From positions 1-64,000 of the forward strand of contig NZ_DASQNA010000018.1 in assembly GCF_035645195.1 (NCBI RefSeq): a stretch of DNA of 64,000 bases, written 5' to 3'. Below the pieces are notes generated by a model. The model saw only the letters and a list, made by a program, of their open reading frames with translations. It searched no databases and was not told the DNA's origin. Positions 24,816 through 33,105 of the stretch are shown here, one piece after another (position 1 is the first letter of the stretch; each line of letters begins with the position of its first letter). The position numbers were made by a program, and so were the translations under genes. The DNA is from Paenibacillus sp. (GTDB lineage: Bacteria > Bacillota > Bacilli > Paenibacillales > YIM-B00363).

Positions 24816-27158
24816 TTATCCCCGCTGCGCTCGCTCGACGTCGTACAGGCTCGAATCGACGCCCGTCACGAACGGCGACGGCTCGCCCATGGCGTACAGC
24901 CGGAGCCGGTGCATCGCCCGCGTGCACGCCGCGTAGAACAGCTTGCGCTCCCTTTCGAGCGCGTAGGCGCGCGCCGACGCGTCGGCGATCAGCACGGCGT
25001 CGAATTCGACGCCTTTGGCGAGCGCCGCCGGGAGCAGGCAGACGCCCCGCGGAAGGCGGGCGGCGTCGCGCTCGGGCCGCTCCAGGCCGTCGATCAGCGG
25101 CGAGAGCGCTGCGTACAGCGCGTCGCATTCCGCGGCCGTCTTCGCGATGATCGCCGCGGCCGGGAAGCCCTCCGTCTGCAGCGCGCGAACGTCGCGGGCG
25201 ATGGCGGCGGCGAGCGAATCGGCGTCGTCCGCCAGCACGAGGACCGGCTTCGCGCCGCGGCGGTCGAACGGCGCGTAATCGCCGTCGCCGCCCGGCAGCA
25301 GCCGCCGCGTAAACTCGACGATGTCCAGGGTTGACCGGTACGTCCGCTCGAACGGCACGACGGCGACCGACGCGCCGTCGAAGGCGGGGTCGAGCGCGCT
25401 GGCGGCCCGGAGCGACGCCGCGTGCGGGAAAATCGTCTGACGGAAGTCGCCGACGACCGTCATGCGCGCGGCGGGAAACAACCGCCGTAGGTATGCGAGC
25501 TGCAGCGGCGAGTAATCCTGCGCTTCGTCGATCAAGACGTGGCGGATGTCGCGGCGCTCGGGCGTTCCCGTCATCGCATCCCGCAGCCAGAGGTACGGGA
25601 CGGCGTCCTCGTACGGCATGCGCCGGTCGGCGAACGCCGCCGCGGTCCGCTCGGCGCCGCGCCGCCACGCGTCGTCGCCGGACCGGTATGTTTCTAGAAA
25701 CCGCAAATACAGCGCGGCCGCATCGACGCAGCGGAGCCTTTTCGCGCGGCGGCGCAGCGCGTCGAACCGCTCCCCGACGATCATCTCCCGCAGCACGCGT
25801 TCTTCGAGCTCGTTTTCGTTGAACACGGCTTCGGGACCTTTTTGTCGTTTGCGAACTTCTTTGTAGGCGCGGCGAAGCGTCTCCGGATCGACCGTTTCGA
25901 GACGCTCGTCGACCCATTCCCGGTCCCGTTCGGCGGCTTCGCAGGCGTCAAGGTCGCGAACGACGCCCTTGGCGAATCGGGCGAACCGTTCGGAAAGTGT
26001 CTTCCACGGCTTCGCCCCCGTCTCGAGAAACAGCTCGCGCATGCGCTGTTCGTCCACGAGCGTTCGGCCTTCGAGCCGAATGGCGCGGAACGGCAGCTCC
26101 TCCGCCGTCAGCCGATCCATGAACGCGGTCAACGCAGCGAGGAAGGCGGGGTCGGACTTGACGCGAGAAACGGCGAGCCGTTCAGCGGCGGCTTCCTCGG
26201 GCTCGTTCAGCAGCGCTTCGAGCGCGTCGAGCGGATGTTCGAGGCGGAACGACGAGCCGAGCCGCCGCTCGAGGTACCCCGGGAACGTTTCCTGCCGCAG
26301 CGCCTCCTCGCCAAGCTCCGGGAGGACGGAAGCGACGTACCCCATGAACATCGCGTTGGGCGAAAAGAGCAGCATCTGCTCGGACGAAAGCGTCGCGCGA
26401 TATTTGTATAGGAGGTAGGCCGCCCGCTGGAGAGCCGCGGACGTTTTGCCGCTGCCGGCCGGGCCGTGCACGATCAGGACGTCCGCGTCGTCGTTGCGGA
26501 TCGCGCGGTTTTGCTCGCGCTGGATCGTCGAGGCGATGGCGCGCATCGCGCCGTCGGACGTCTTTGCGAGCATCGCCCCGAGCAGCGAGTCGCCGATCGT
26601 CACCCCGGCTTCGAATACGCCTTCCAATTCGCCGCCGCCGAAGACGAATTGAAGCTTGCGTTCCATCGTGCCGCGCACGTCGCCGTCCGGAGCGGCGTAG
26701 AAAGCCGGGCCGGGCTCGAAGTCGTAAAACAGGGTGGAGGCGGGCGCGCGCCAATCGAGCACGAGGAACGTCTCGCCGTCTTCGTCGAGGAGCGAGGCGA
26801 GGCCGATATAAAGCGTCTCGGGGTCGGCGGCTCCGTCTTCGCGAAACGTCACGGCTCCGAAATACGGCGCCTCCAGCTGTTTCGCAAGCGTCTTGAGGGC
26901 GCCGCTCAGACGAGCGGAGGTCGAATCCCGCTCGGCGAGCAGCTGGCTTTGCTGTCTCATGCCCGCGTACGTCTCCAGTCGGTCGGCGGCGGAGCCGACG
27001 TTGAAGGACAAGTCGTCCCAAAACCGGCGACGCAGGTCTCGCGCCGATTCGCGCGCTCCGCTCAGCTCGGGTTCCAGCCGGGACATGCGCTCGGCGATGA
27101 TCCTTCGGACCCGTTCGATTCGATTCTTTTCGTACTCCCGCAGTTCGTTTGCCGGCAT
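24816..27158 (-). CDS. helD: HelD-like superfamily 1 helicase (RNA polymerase recycling factor)
   Basis: A 780-residue protein. An N-terminal helical arm (residues 1-90) precedes the first RecA-like domain with Walker A GPAGSGKTSAALQR (Gly232 onward). Walker B reads HVLIDEAQDYSPLQ and motif III-like VVGDFRQTIFP follows. The C-terminal motifs VCLLPAALAKGVEFDAVLI and FYAACTRAMHRL close the second domain. HelD removes stalled RNA polymerase from DNA using ATP, and the variant HelR confers rifampicin tolerance in actinobacteria. The ATG follows GAGGAG. It converges with the sugar-acid operon across the terminator at 24766. Confidence 0.88.
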   Translation of the reverse strand: MPANELREYEKNRIERVRRIIAERMSRLEPELSGARESARDLRRRFWDDLSFNVGSAADRLETYAGMRQQSQLLAERDSTSARLSGALKTLAKQLEAPYFGAVTFREDGAADPETLYIGLASLLDEDGETFLVLDWRAPASTLFYDFEPGPAFYAAPDGDVRGTMERKLQFVFGGGELEGVFEAGVTIGDSLLGAMLAKTSDGAMRAIASTIQREQNRAIRNDDADVLIVHGPAGSGKTSAALQRAAYLLYKYRATLSSEQMLLFSPNAMFMGYVASVLPELGEEALRQETFPGYLERRLGSSFRLEHPLDALEALLNEPEEAAAERLAVSRVKSDPAFLAALTAFMDRLTAEELPFRAIRLEGRTLVDEQRMRELFLETGAKPWKTLSERFARFAKGVVRDLDACEAAERDREWVDERLETVDPETLRRAYKEVRKRQKGPEAVFNENELEERVLREMIVGERFDALRRRAKRLRCVDAAALYLRFLETYRSGDDAWRRGAERTAAAFADRRMPYEDAVPYLWLRDAMTGTPERRDIRHVLIDEAQDYSPLQLAYLRRLFPAARMTVVGDFRQTIFPHAASLRAASALDPAFDGASVAVVPFERTYRSTLDIVEFTRRLLPGGDGDYAPFDRRGAKPVLVLADDADSLAAAIARDVRALQTEGFPAAAIIAKTAAECDALYAALSPLIDGLERPERDAARLPRGVCLLPAALAKGVEFDAVLIADASARAYALERERKLFYAACTRAMHRLRLYAMGEPSPFVTGVDSSLYDVERAQRG

Positions 27159-27182
27159 AGCAGCACGCTCCTCAAAAGGATG

Positions 27183-27324
27183 TTGACACGCGTTTTATCT
27201 TGTTGTACAATATAATTGGGTAAGTTTAATTGTTATCATCACAAAATAAACGCGCGTTCCTCATTGTACCATACACTTATGCCCCCGACAACCACCGGAC
27301 CGCCTTAGGGCGGTTTTATTTATT
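27183..27324 (+). ncRNA. Candidate small RNA: strong promoter followed by a terminator, no ORF
   Basis: TTGACA (27183-27188), exactly 17 bases and TACAAT (27206-27211) make a near-consensus promoter. About 80 bases downstream lies ACCGCC/GGCGGT around TTAG, followed by TTTATTTATT (27299-27323). The transcript would be about 100 nt and holds no convincing open frame. It could instead be the leader of the histidine kinase gene with early termination. An imperfect inverted repeat (ACGCGTTTTATCTTGT and ACAAAATAAACGCGCGT) surrounds the start region. The rest of the gap up to 27600 has no gene I can support; a GTCCGAT/ATCGGAC hairpin lies at 27555-27571. Confidence 0.35.
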
Positions 27325-27619
27325 GTTATGGAATTTATAAGTTTCGCCGACTTCGGAACGAGTAAATTCTATACCAAGAAAAACTTCCGCTTAACCGCGG
27401 TCGCCCATCTTTGTATTTACTCCACTGCAAGACGTCGATCGATCAACAGAAATCTTTCAGCCGCCGGATGCCCCGGCTCGCGCCGCCAGCCCCTTTTTAC
27501 GCTTCGTTTCACAATAGTATGGAATGCCCTTTGATTACATTTGTCAGCATGTCGGTCCGATAAAATCGGACTTTCCCGGACAATTCTATTTTTTTCACCC
27601 ACCGACTGGCATTTAATGG

Positions 27620-27625
27620 TATAAT
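27620..27625 (+). promoter_or_regulatory. -10 element of the histidine kinase gene
   Basis: A perfect TATAAT lies 56 bases before the GTG start. No good -35 is visible at the right distance, so activation by another factor is possible. Confidence 0.4.
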
Positions 27626-27681
27626 GGGACGGGATTCGACTGCGGGGAGACACGAGGATTGGTGATTGGTATGAAGGAACG

Positions 27682-28920
27682 GTGAGCACTCTTTCCTACT
27701 TTTTAATTAACGGGATGTTTATCATTTTCCCTTTTTTCCTTTTTCAAATGATTTCTCTACGGTTGCCCGTATACCGCACGGGAAAGTTGACGGTTGCGGC
27801 TTGCTTGGCTTTCTCTTTGCTAGGTTGCATCGGGTTCCCTATGAATTTCTTCGGCGGCTACGAGTACGAGCTCTCGCCCGTCCCTTTGATCGTCGGCACG
27901 CTGTACGGCGGATGGCAGGTAGGTCTCGCGCTTTCGCTGCTCGGCGCGGCGGGACAATTTCCGGCAGAAGGCGTCGCCATGCTGCAGCATGCCGTGTTGG
28001 GATCGGTGTTAACCGCTTTCGTCGCCGCCTTGCGGGCTCCGTTTTTCGCCTCCGCGTTCGTTAAGAAGCTTGGATGGGGGGCGGTGTATTCGGCGTTCGC
28101 CGCAGGGCTGACGTATGCGGGGGAAGCGCTGCTCGATGCCGCCCCTCCGCCGGGAGTATGGATGTTGTATGTTGCAACCTTGCTGGCGCTGCTGTTGTGT
28201 GCGCTTACGGTCGGCGAGCATCTTCGGGAAGCGATCATCCATCGGAAGGAAATCGTCAGGATGGAGAAGCTGACCGCCACCAGCTCGTTGGCCGTCATCA
28301 TCGCGCATGAGCTCCGCAATCCGCTGACGACGGTGAAGGGGTTCCTGCAGCTGATCAAGCGTCAAAATCCGTCCGAACAAATCCTTTATTACGCCAACAC
28401 GGCAATGCAGGAGCTCAGCGAAGCGGAAAAGGTTATCCACACCTATCTGACGATCACGACGCTGCACGAAGCGGCAAAGTCGGAGGTGTCGCTGTCGAAC
28501 TGCATCGATCGGGCGCTGACCGAAATTTGGCCGTTGATCGAGCTGAAAAAAATCGAACTGATCGACGCCGTGTCGGAAGACGTGATGCTGAGCTGCAACG
28601 AAGGGCAGCTGCAGCTTTGTTTGATGCATTTGCTCCGCAACGGCGCCAATGCGCTGCATCGCGGCGGGAAACTGACGATTTCTTCGTATTGGAAAGGGAA
28701 AGAACTCGCGATCGTCATCGCCGACAACGGCATCGGGATGACCGAGGAGCAGCTGGAGCAGCTCGGCATGCCGAAGTACAACACGAGAAGCAGCGGCACG
28801 GGAACCGGGCTGATGTACTGCTATCATTTCGTTCATTCGTTGAACGGCAGGCTTCGCATACAGAGCCAGCCGGGCCGGGGCACGACGGTCACCGTCGTCA
28901 TTCCGGACCAGCGGGCTTAG
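27682..28920 (+). CDS. Membrane sensor histidine kinase (orphan, sporulation-kinase-like)
   Basis: A 412-residue kinase. Residues about 1-180 hold five or six membrane segments of the 5TMR-LYT type (LSPVPLIVGTLYGGWQVGLA). The phosphoacceptor His209 is in IIAHELRNPLTTVKGFLQLI, the version typical of KinA-KinE sporulation kinases. The ATPase domain shows LMHLLRNGANAL (N box), IADNGIGM (G1) and SGTGTGLMYC (G2). No response regulator gene is adjacent, which fits phosphorelay kinases acting on a distant Spo0F-like partner. The GTG start at 27682 has only a close AAGGA (spacing 3), so the start is uncertain. Confidence 0.82.
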   Translation: MSTLSYFLINGMFIIFPFFLFQMISLRLPVYRTGKLTVAACLAFSLLGCIGFPMNFFGGYEYELSPVPLIVGTLYGGWQVGLALSLLGAAGQFPAEGVAMLQHAVLGSVLTAFVAALRAPFFASAFVKKLGWGAVYSAFAAGLTYAGEALLDAAPPPGVWMLYVATLLALLLCALTVGEHLREAIIHRKEIVRMEKLTATSSLAVIIAHELRNPLTTVKGFLQLIKRQNPSEQILYYANTAMQELSEAEKVIHTYLTITTLHEAAKSEVSLSNCIDRALTEIWPLIELKKIELIDAVSEDVMLSCNEGQLQLCLMHLLRNGANALHRGGKLTISSYWKGKELAIVIADNGIGMTEEQLEQLGMPKYNTRSSGTGTGLMYCYHFVHSLNGRLRIQSQPGRGTTVTVVIPDQRA

Positions 28921-28958
28921 GGGAGAATTGCCTAAGGGAGGCGTCGCGTTCCGGAGCA

Positions 28959-30893
28959 TCAGCCGGGCGCGGCGCCTTTTCGTTCCGGAGCGGCATGCAG
29001 GTAAGGATATAGGCAAACGAGCCCGACGGCGTATAACGCCAACAAGACGTATACCGGCATGAGATGAAGCGGGTCGGTATATCCGATGGCGGCATGGACG
29101 CCGAGGCCGGCGGCGAAGCCCGGGAGGCCGGCGACGAGCAGCATGCGCCAGATCCATCGCTCGCCCTGCCGGATGCCCCACAGCGCGGTGATCAGCACGG
29201 CCAGCGCGTCGGACAGCAGGGCGCCGCCGAAGCCGGCCCGGTCATGGGCGATCAGCGGCAGCAGCTTCGGATTGGCCGCCTCCAGATGATCGGCGTGCGT
29301 GCCGAGGAAGGCGAGATCCGTCGGCACGAACACGTGCGTCACGCCGACGCCGGCGATGACGATGCCGCCGACGGCGAGCCCGACGCCGATGCAGACGAAG
29401 GCGAGCTGGCCGTACAGGCCGAGCCGCCAGACGGCGGAGTTGGATCGGTTGGGCGGCGGGTCCCGCGGCGGCGCATCCCGTCCGTCGCGCATCGCGAGCA
29501 TGAACATGGGCAGCAGCAGCGCGGAGACGGCGGCATGCAGCGGATCGAAATAACCGTAGCCCAAATACAGGAAGAATCCGGAAAATCCGACGGTGCCCGA
29601 AACCATCAGCGCGGTGCGCGCCCAATGCTGCCGCCTTCGCAGCCCGTACCGCGCCAAGTAGCAGTACATGACGCCGATGGATATCATCGTGCCTGCGAGC
29701 GTGATGCGGTCGTGCGACATGAACGCCAGCAGCCGCTCGTTGACGGCACGAATGGCGTTCCGATCGGCGCCGAGGAACGCAGTGTCGTACGGCAGCACGA
29801 CGGTCGTCGCGGCAATGGCCCAGGCGGCGGCGCCGCCGACGATCATGGCGATGCCGAGGAGCAGCATCCAGCCCCAGGATCGTTGGGGGGGCACCGGCGG
29901 CGGATCGGCTTGGATCGCGTCGTGCAGCAATAGCTCGTTGACCCGTTTCGGCAGCCCGGGGCCCGCATGGACGAGCCCGGCGTTCAGCTCGATGATGTCG
30001 GCGCCTGCGCGGCGCAGCGCGAGCGCCTCCTCGGGCTCGACGACGCCGCCGGCGGCGACGATCCCGTACGGCCGCGGAAGCTGCCGGCGCAGCCGTTCCG
30101 TCGCCGCGAGCGCGGCCGCTCGAACGGCGCCCCCGCTGCGGTAGCCGCTCCGGGCGTCGCCCGCCGCGGCGCCGACGACGACGCCGTCCCACGCGCCGCG
30201 CGCCGCATCCGCCCAGTCGTCCAGCCGTTCCGCGTCGGGCGGCACGTACAGCAGGAGCGGCAGGCCGGGCGGGACGGCTTCGCGGATCGCTCGGGCGGCT
30301 TCTCGCAGCAGCTCCATGAGCCGCTCGCGCGGCCAGCGCTCGTCCGCCGCGTCGACGACGAGCGCGGCGGCGTACGGCGCCATTCGCTCTGCGAGGCGCC
30401 GGTACTGGGCGAGCGCCTCCTCGGGAGCGGCGCCGGCGTCGTGGCGGAGGCGGACGAACAGCGGCCTCCCGATGCGCCGCCGGTCGCGCGCCAACCTGCG
30501 CTCGATCGCCTCCGCGCCGGCGCTGGCGAATCGGTCCGACGTCAGGACGGACGCGGTCGCGTCGTCGCGGGCGAGGCGCGGGGGCGGCGTCGGGCGCTCC
30601 GTCACGGGCCCGACCTCGATGTAGCCGCACCCGAACTGCGCCAGCGCGACCGTCGCGAGGCCGTCGGGGTCCACGTCGCCGCCGATGCCGACCGGGCACG
30701 CGAAGCGGATGCCCCAGCGCTCGAGGGCGGCTTCTTCGGGCGTTTCGAGATGGCCGAGCGTACGGATGGCGAAGGCGCCGCCCGGCAGCCGGGCCAGCCC
30801 GCCGATCGCGCCGAGCGCCATGCGGCGCCCCAGCTCCGGCGGCAGCTTAAAGAGGAGAGGCTTGAACAGCGGATGGTACGACCAGTCCGGCAT
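28959..30893 (-). CDS. Degenerate dihydroorotate-dehydrogenase-like domain fused to a duplicated membrane domain
   Basis: A 644-residue protein. Residues 1 to about 335 resemble class 2 dihydroorotate dehydrogenase: LFKLPPELGRRMALGAIGGL, VGIGGDVDPDGLATVAL, GCGYIEVGPVTERP and a C-terminal YGIVAAGGVVEPEEALALRR followed by AGADIIELNAGLVHAGPGL. The FMN-binding Lys of the FDKDG-type motif and the N-S-S-P-N catalytic segment are missing. Residues about 338-640 hold two copies of a roughly four-segment membrane unit, about 157 residues apart, each with AFLG, then HDR and GY-x-DPLH. ATG at 30893 follows AAAGGAG; longer open sequence upstream is unsupported. A pseudoenzyme or new membrane flavoprotein is possible. 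Confidence 0.68.
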   Translation of the reverse strand: MPDWSYHPLFKPLLFKLPPELGRRMALGAIGGLARLPGGAFAIRTLGHLETPEEAALERWGIRFACPVGIGGDVDPDGLATVALAQFGCGYIEVGPVTERPTPPPRLARDDATASVLTSDRFASAGAEAIERRLARDRRRIGRPLFVRLRHDAGAAPEEALAQYRRLAERMAPYAAALVVDAADERWPRERLMELLREAARAIREAVPPGLPLLLYVPPDAERLDDWADAARGAWDGVVVGAAAGDARSGYRSGGAVRAAALAATERLRRQLPRPYGIVAAGGVVEPEEALALRRAGADIIELNAGLVHAGPGLPKRVNELLLHDAIQADPPPVPPQRSWGWMLLLGIAMIVGGAAAWAIAATTVVLPYDTAFLGADRNAIRAVNERLLAFMSHDRITLAGTMISIGVMYCYLARYGLRRRQHWARTALMVSGTVGFSGFFLYLGYGYFDPLHAAVSALLLPMFMLAMRDGRDAPPRDPPPNRSNSAVWRLGLYGQLAFVCIGVGLAVGGIVIAGVGVTHVFVPTDLAFLGTHADHLEAANPKLLPLIAHDRAGFGGALLSDALAVLITALWGIRQGERWIWRMLLVAGLPGFAAGLGVHAAIGYTDPLHLMPVYVLLALYAVGLVCLYPYLHAAPERKGAAPG

Positions 30894-31030
30894 CGAGAAC
30901 GACTCCTTTCCGAACGGGGTTTCGGTTTCATTGTAACATAGGCCGGAATCGTCTATACTACTGCACATAAACTCGCCGAATGCCTCGAACCCTCGATACC
31001 CTCGATAGACCGAAAGGAAGACAGCTGCCG

Positions 31031-31264
31031 ATGATCCCTTTTTCGCATACATGGCCTTACGAAACATCGGGCGACGACGTGTACGTTTCCGAGTGTCCGT
31101 TTTGCCGCGCCAACCATGTCATTTTGCCGCTGCGCAAACGCGAACTGAAGGAAATTCACGAAGGGAAGAAGAAGCTTCTCGTGTTTCCGTGCTGCCATGG
31201 CAGCGCCACGATCGTCGACACCGACGCCGACTACTTGCTCGCCAACCGGCGGCTGCGCAAGTAG
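31031..31264 (+). CDS. Small zinc-ribbon-like conserved protein
   Basis: A 77-residue protein starting MIPFSHTWPYETSGDDVYV, with ECPFCRANHVILPLRKREL and then LLVFPCCHGSATIVD. The C-P-F-C and P-C-C-H-G clusters could bind one zinc ion, suggesting a nucleic-acid- or protein-binding role. I do not know a function. AAAGGAAG lies about 10 bases before the ATG at 31031. It is divergent from the dihydroorotate-dehydrogenase-like gene, and the repeat array at 31314 starts 50 bases after its stop. Confidence 0.65.
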   Translation: MIPFSHTWPYETSGDDVYVSECPFCRANHVILPLRKRELKEIHEGKKKLLVFPCCHGSATIVDTDADYLLANRRLRK

Positions 31265-31313
31265 TTTTTTCTTTTTTGGGAGAAAGTTCTGCGGGCGCGG
31301 GCTAGTTGGAGTG

Positions 31314-31436
31314 TAGTCGGAGAATCTCCGACTAAAGGAGCTCGCTGGCTCGATAGGCGCAAAATAGTCGGAGAAACTCCGACTACAAGAGCTCGCTGGC
31401 CCGTATGGAGCAAAATAATCGGAGAAACTCCGATTA
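31314..31436. repeat. Three palindromic repeats with 51-bp period (locus A)
   Basis: Three 21-base palindromes start at 31314, 31365 and 31416, exactly 51 bases apart. The first two have arms TAGTCGGAG/CTCCGACTA around AAT or AAA. The third has TAATCGGAG/CTCCGATTA, a paired change in both arms that keeps the hairpin intact. The 30-base linkers share AGCTCGCTGG and a final CAAAA. The same palindrome and the same 51-bp period recur at 44831-45004 with a different linker. No gene is visible in 31265-31844, which is a repeat-rich gap. Confidence 0.9.
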
Positions 31437-31544
31437 CAGCTACCCGTCGGCTCGCTCGCAAGGAATTATCCATGACCCCGCGTGGTTTGCGCGGCGCGGC
31501 AAATGCGGAACTCTCCGGCAATTGCGCAGCAATTAGCGAGGAAA

Positions 31545-31582
31545 TTGCACTAATAGCGAGTCTAGCCTCGCTATTAGTGCAA
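31545..31582. repeat. Perfect 16-bp inverted repeat
   Basis: TTGCACTAATAGCGAG and CTCGCTATTAGTGCAA flank a 6-base TCTAGC loop. A degenerate half copy, TTGCGCAGCAATTAGCGAG, lies just upstream at about 31522-31540, and GCTCGCTAT follows. There is no T-tract, so it is not a standard terminator. Confidence 0.8.
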
Positions 31583-31616
31583 AAAGCTCGCTATCGCCAA
31601 AGAGAGGGCGCCCAGT

Positions 31617-31690
31617 GGCGCTCGCCCGCGCCGGCGGCGCTCGCCCGCGCCGGCGGCGCACGCCCGCGCCAGCGGCGCCCGCCTCGCCGG
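31617..31690. repeat. Short tandem repeat, 19-bp unit, about 3.5 copies
   Basis: GGCGCTCGCCCGCGCCGGC is repeated about three and a half times with substitutions in the later copies. It is nearly pure G and C and lies in the gene-free gap. Confidence 0.7.
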
Positions 31691-31844
31691 CCCGTGCCTC
31701 CGCATTCGCCTAATTCCGATGAGAATACTCGACTTAAAATCAAAATGGATGAATGATACCTATCGACCACCCCGAAACTGCCCGTCAGCAAACTCTTTTC
31801 ACATATTTCAGCAGAAGTTTATTCCAAAATAGAAAAAACTGCGG

Positions 31845-31850
31845 TATAAT
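31845..31850 (+). promoter_or_regulatory. -10 element of the chromate-transporter operon
   Basis: A perfect TATAAT in an AT-rich stretch lies 33 bases before the GTG start of the first transporter gene; the -35 region is weak. Confidence 0.45.
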
Positions 31851-31883
31851 GGCCACATACCACTCAAGAGGAGCGGATCAGCC

Positions 31884-32519
31884 GTGGCCCATTCTTTCGT
31901 TCAAACTTGGAAACAGCTGCCCGCGATTTTCATGTGCTTCTTGAAAATCGGGCCTGTAACGTTCGGCGGCGGGTACGCGATGATCCCGCTCATCGAACGG
32001 GAAGTCGTCGAGAAACGAAAATGGCTGGAAACGAAAGACGTCGCCGATGTGTTCGCGGTGGCGGAGTCGATTCCGGGCGCCATCGCGATCAATTCCGCAA
32101 CGTTCATCGGCTACCGACTCGCCGGCGCGCCGGGGGCGATCGCGGCGATGGCGGGCGTGCTGCTGCCGACCTTCCTCATCGTCCTTATGCTTTCCGTCTT
32201 TTTCCTCCAGGTGCAGGATCACCCGAAAGTCGAGGCGGCGTTCCAAGGCATCCGCGCTGCGATCGTCGCGCTGATCTGCTACGCCGGCGTCAAAATCGGC
32301 AAAACGGCCGTGCTCGACAAAACGACGCTCGCCGTCGCGCTCGCGACGGTCGGACTGCTGTTTTTCTCGCATCTGCACCCGGCGCTGATGATCGTCGCTG
32401 GTTTTTTCGTCGGCGCCGCGCTGGTCGCTTTGCGCACGAAGATGGGCCTTAAGACGAAGCTCGAGGGCCAGCATTACGAGGAACGCGAATGGGGCTTCAT
32501 GATGGGAGATGGCATCTAG
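31884..32519 (+). CDS. Short-chain chromate transporter, first subunit
   Basis: A 211-residue membrane protein of the CHR family with the signature FLKIGPVTFGGGYAMIPLIE and a second conserved block IPGAIAINSATFIGYRLAG. At this length it is a half-size (short-chain) CHR protein with about six segments. Such proteins come in pairs that form a heterodimeric channel exporting chromate, and the next gene encodes the partner. The GTG start follows AGAGGAG. Family members may also move other oxyanions, so chromate is the family-level substrate. Confidence 0.85.
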   Translation: MAHSFVQTWKQLPAIFMCFLKIGPVTFGGGYAMIPLIEREVVEKRKWLETKDVADVFAVAESIPGAIAINSATFIGYRLAGAPGAIAAMAGVLLPTFLIVLMLSVFFLQVQDHPKVEAAFQGIRAAIVALICYAGVKIGKTAVLDKTTLAVALATVGLLFFSHLHPALMIVAGFFVGAALVALRTKMGLKTKLEGQHYEEREWGFMMGDGI

Positions 32520-32520
32520 G

Positions 32521-33090
32521 ATGGAGAGCATCGCATTACTCTGGGAACTGTTCGTGACATTCCTGATGATCGGCGCGGTGTCTTTCGGCGGCGGCTATTC
32601 GATGATCCCGGTCATCGAGCGGGAGGTCGTGCACCAGCACGGCTGGCTGTCGCTGCAGGCGTTCACGGACGTCATCGCCGTCGCCGGCATGTCGCCGGGA
32701 CCGATCGCGACGAACTGCGCGATTTTCATCGGCTACCGCTTGGCGGGCGTGCCGGGGGCGGTCGCGTCCACGCTTGGCATGGTGCTGCCGTCGCTCGCGA
32801 TCATCTTGATCGTAGCCGCCTTTTTCTATAAAGTTAGGAACAGCTCGTTCGTCAAAAAAGGCTTTTACGGGCTTCGCCCGATTATAACGGGACTCATTTT
32901 TTATGCGGCGATCTCGTTCGCCATCGGCAACGGCGTCGTCCCGACGGGCGGCGCCGGAGCGGTCGGGTGGGAAACCGCCGCGCTGCTCGCGATTTTCGCC
33001 CTGTCGCTGATCGCCCTGCTGCGATTTCGCACGCACCCGGTCATCGTCATCGTCTTGTCCGGACTAACCGGGATCGCGTTCTTTAGTTAA
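32521..33090 (+). CDS. Short-chain chromate transporter, second subunit
   Basis: A 189-residue CHR protein with FLMIGAVSFGGGYSMIPVIE and MSPGPIATNCAIFIGYRLAG, parallel to the blocks of the preceding gene. The ATG at 32521 begins one base after the previous stop codon; an in-frame ATG 12 bases earlier would overlap that gene. The pair is expected to insert with opposite orientations in the membrane. The formylglycine-generating enzyme gene follows after 15 bases, so all three may share a transcript. Confidence 0.85.
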   Translation: MESIALLWELFVTFLMIGAVSFGGGYSMIPVIEREVVHQHGWLSLQAFTDVIAVAGMSPGPIATNCAIFIGYRLAGVPGAVASTLGMVLPSLAIILIVAAFFYKVRNSSFVKKGFYGLRPIITGLIFYAAISFAIGNGVVPTGGAGAVGWETAALLAIFALSLIALLRFRTHPVIVIVLSGLTGIAFFS

Positions 33091-33105
33091 GGAGGAACTT
33101 ATCGT

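Noticed and set aside
24586-25917. A 443-codon minus-strand frame overlapping helD and the FAH gene
   Set aside because: Arg/Ala-rich shadow of helD in another frame, without start signal.
27328-27534. A 68-codon plus-strand open frame between helD and the kinase gene
   Set aside because: No ribosome binding site, no domain and an odd composition; it begins just after the candidate terminator.
31231-31521. Minus-strand open frame with VGVSPT repeats across locus A
   Set aside because: Again a translation of the 51-bp repeats, without a start signal or family match.
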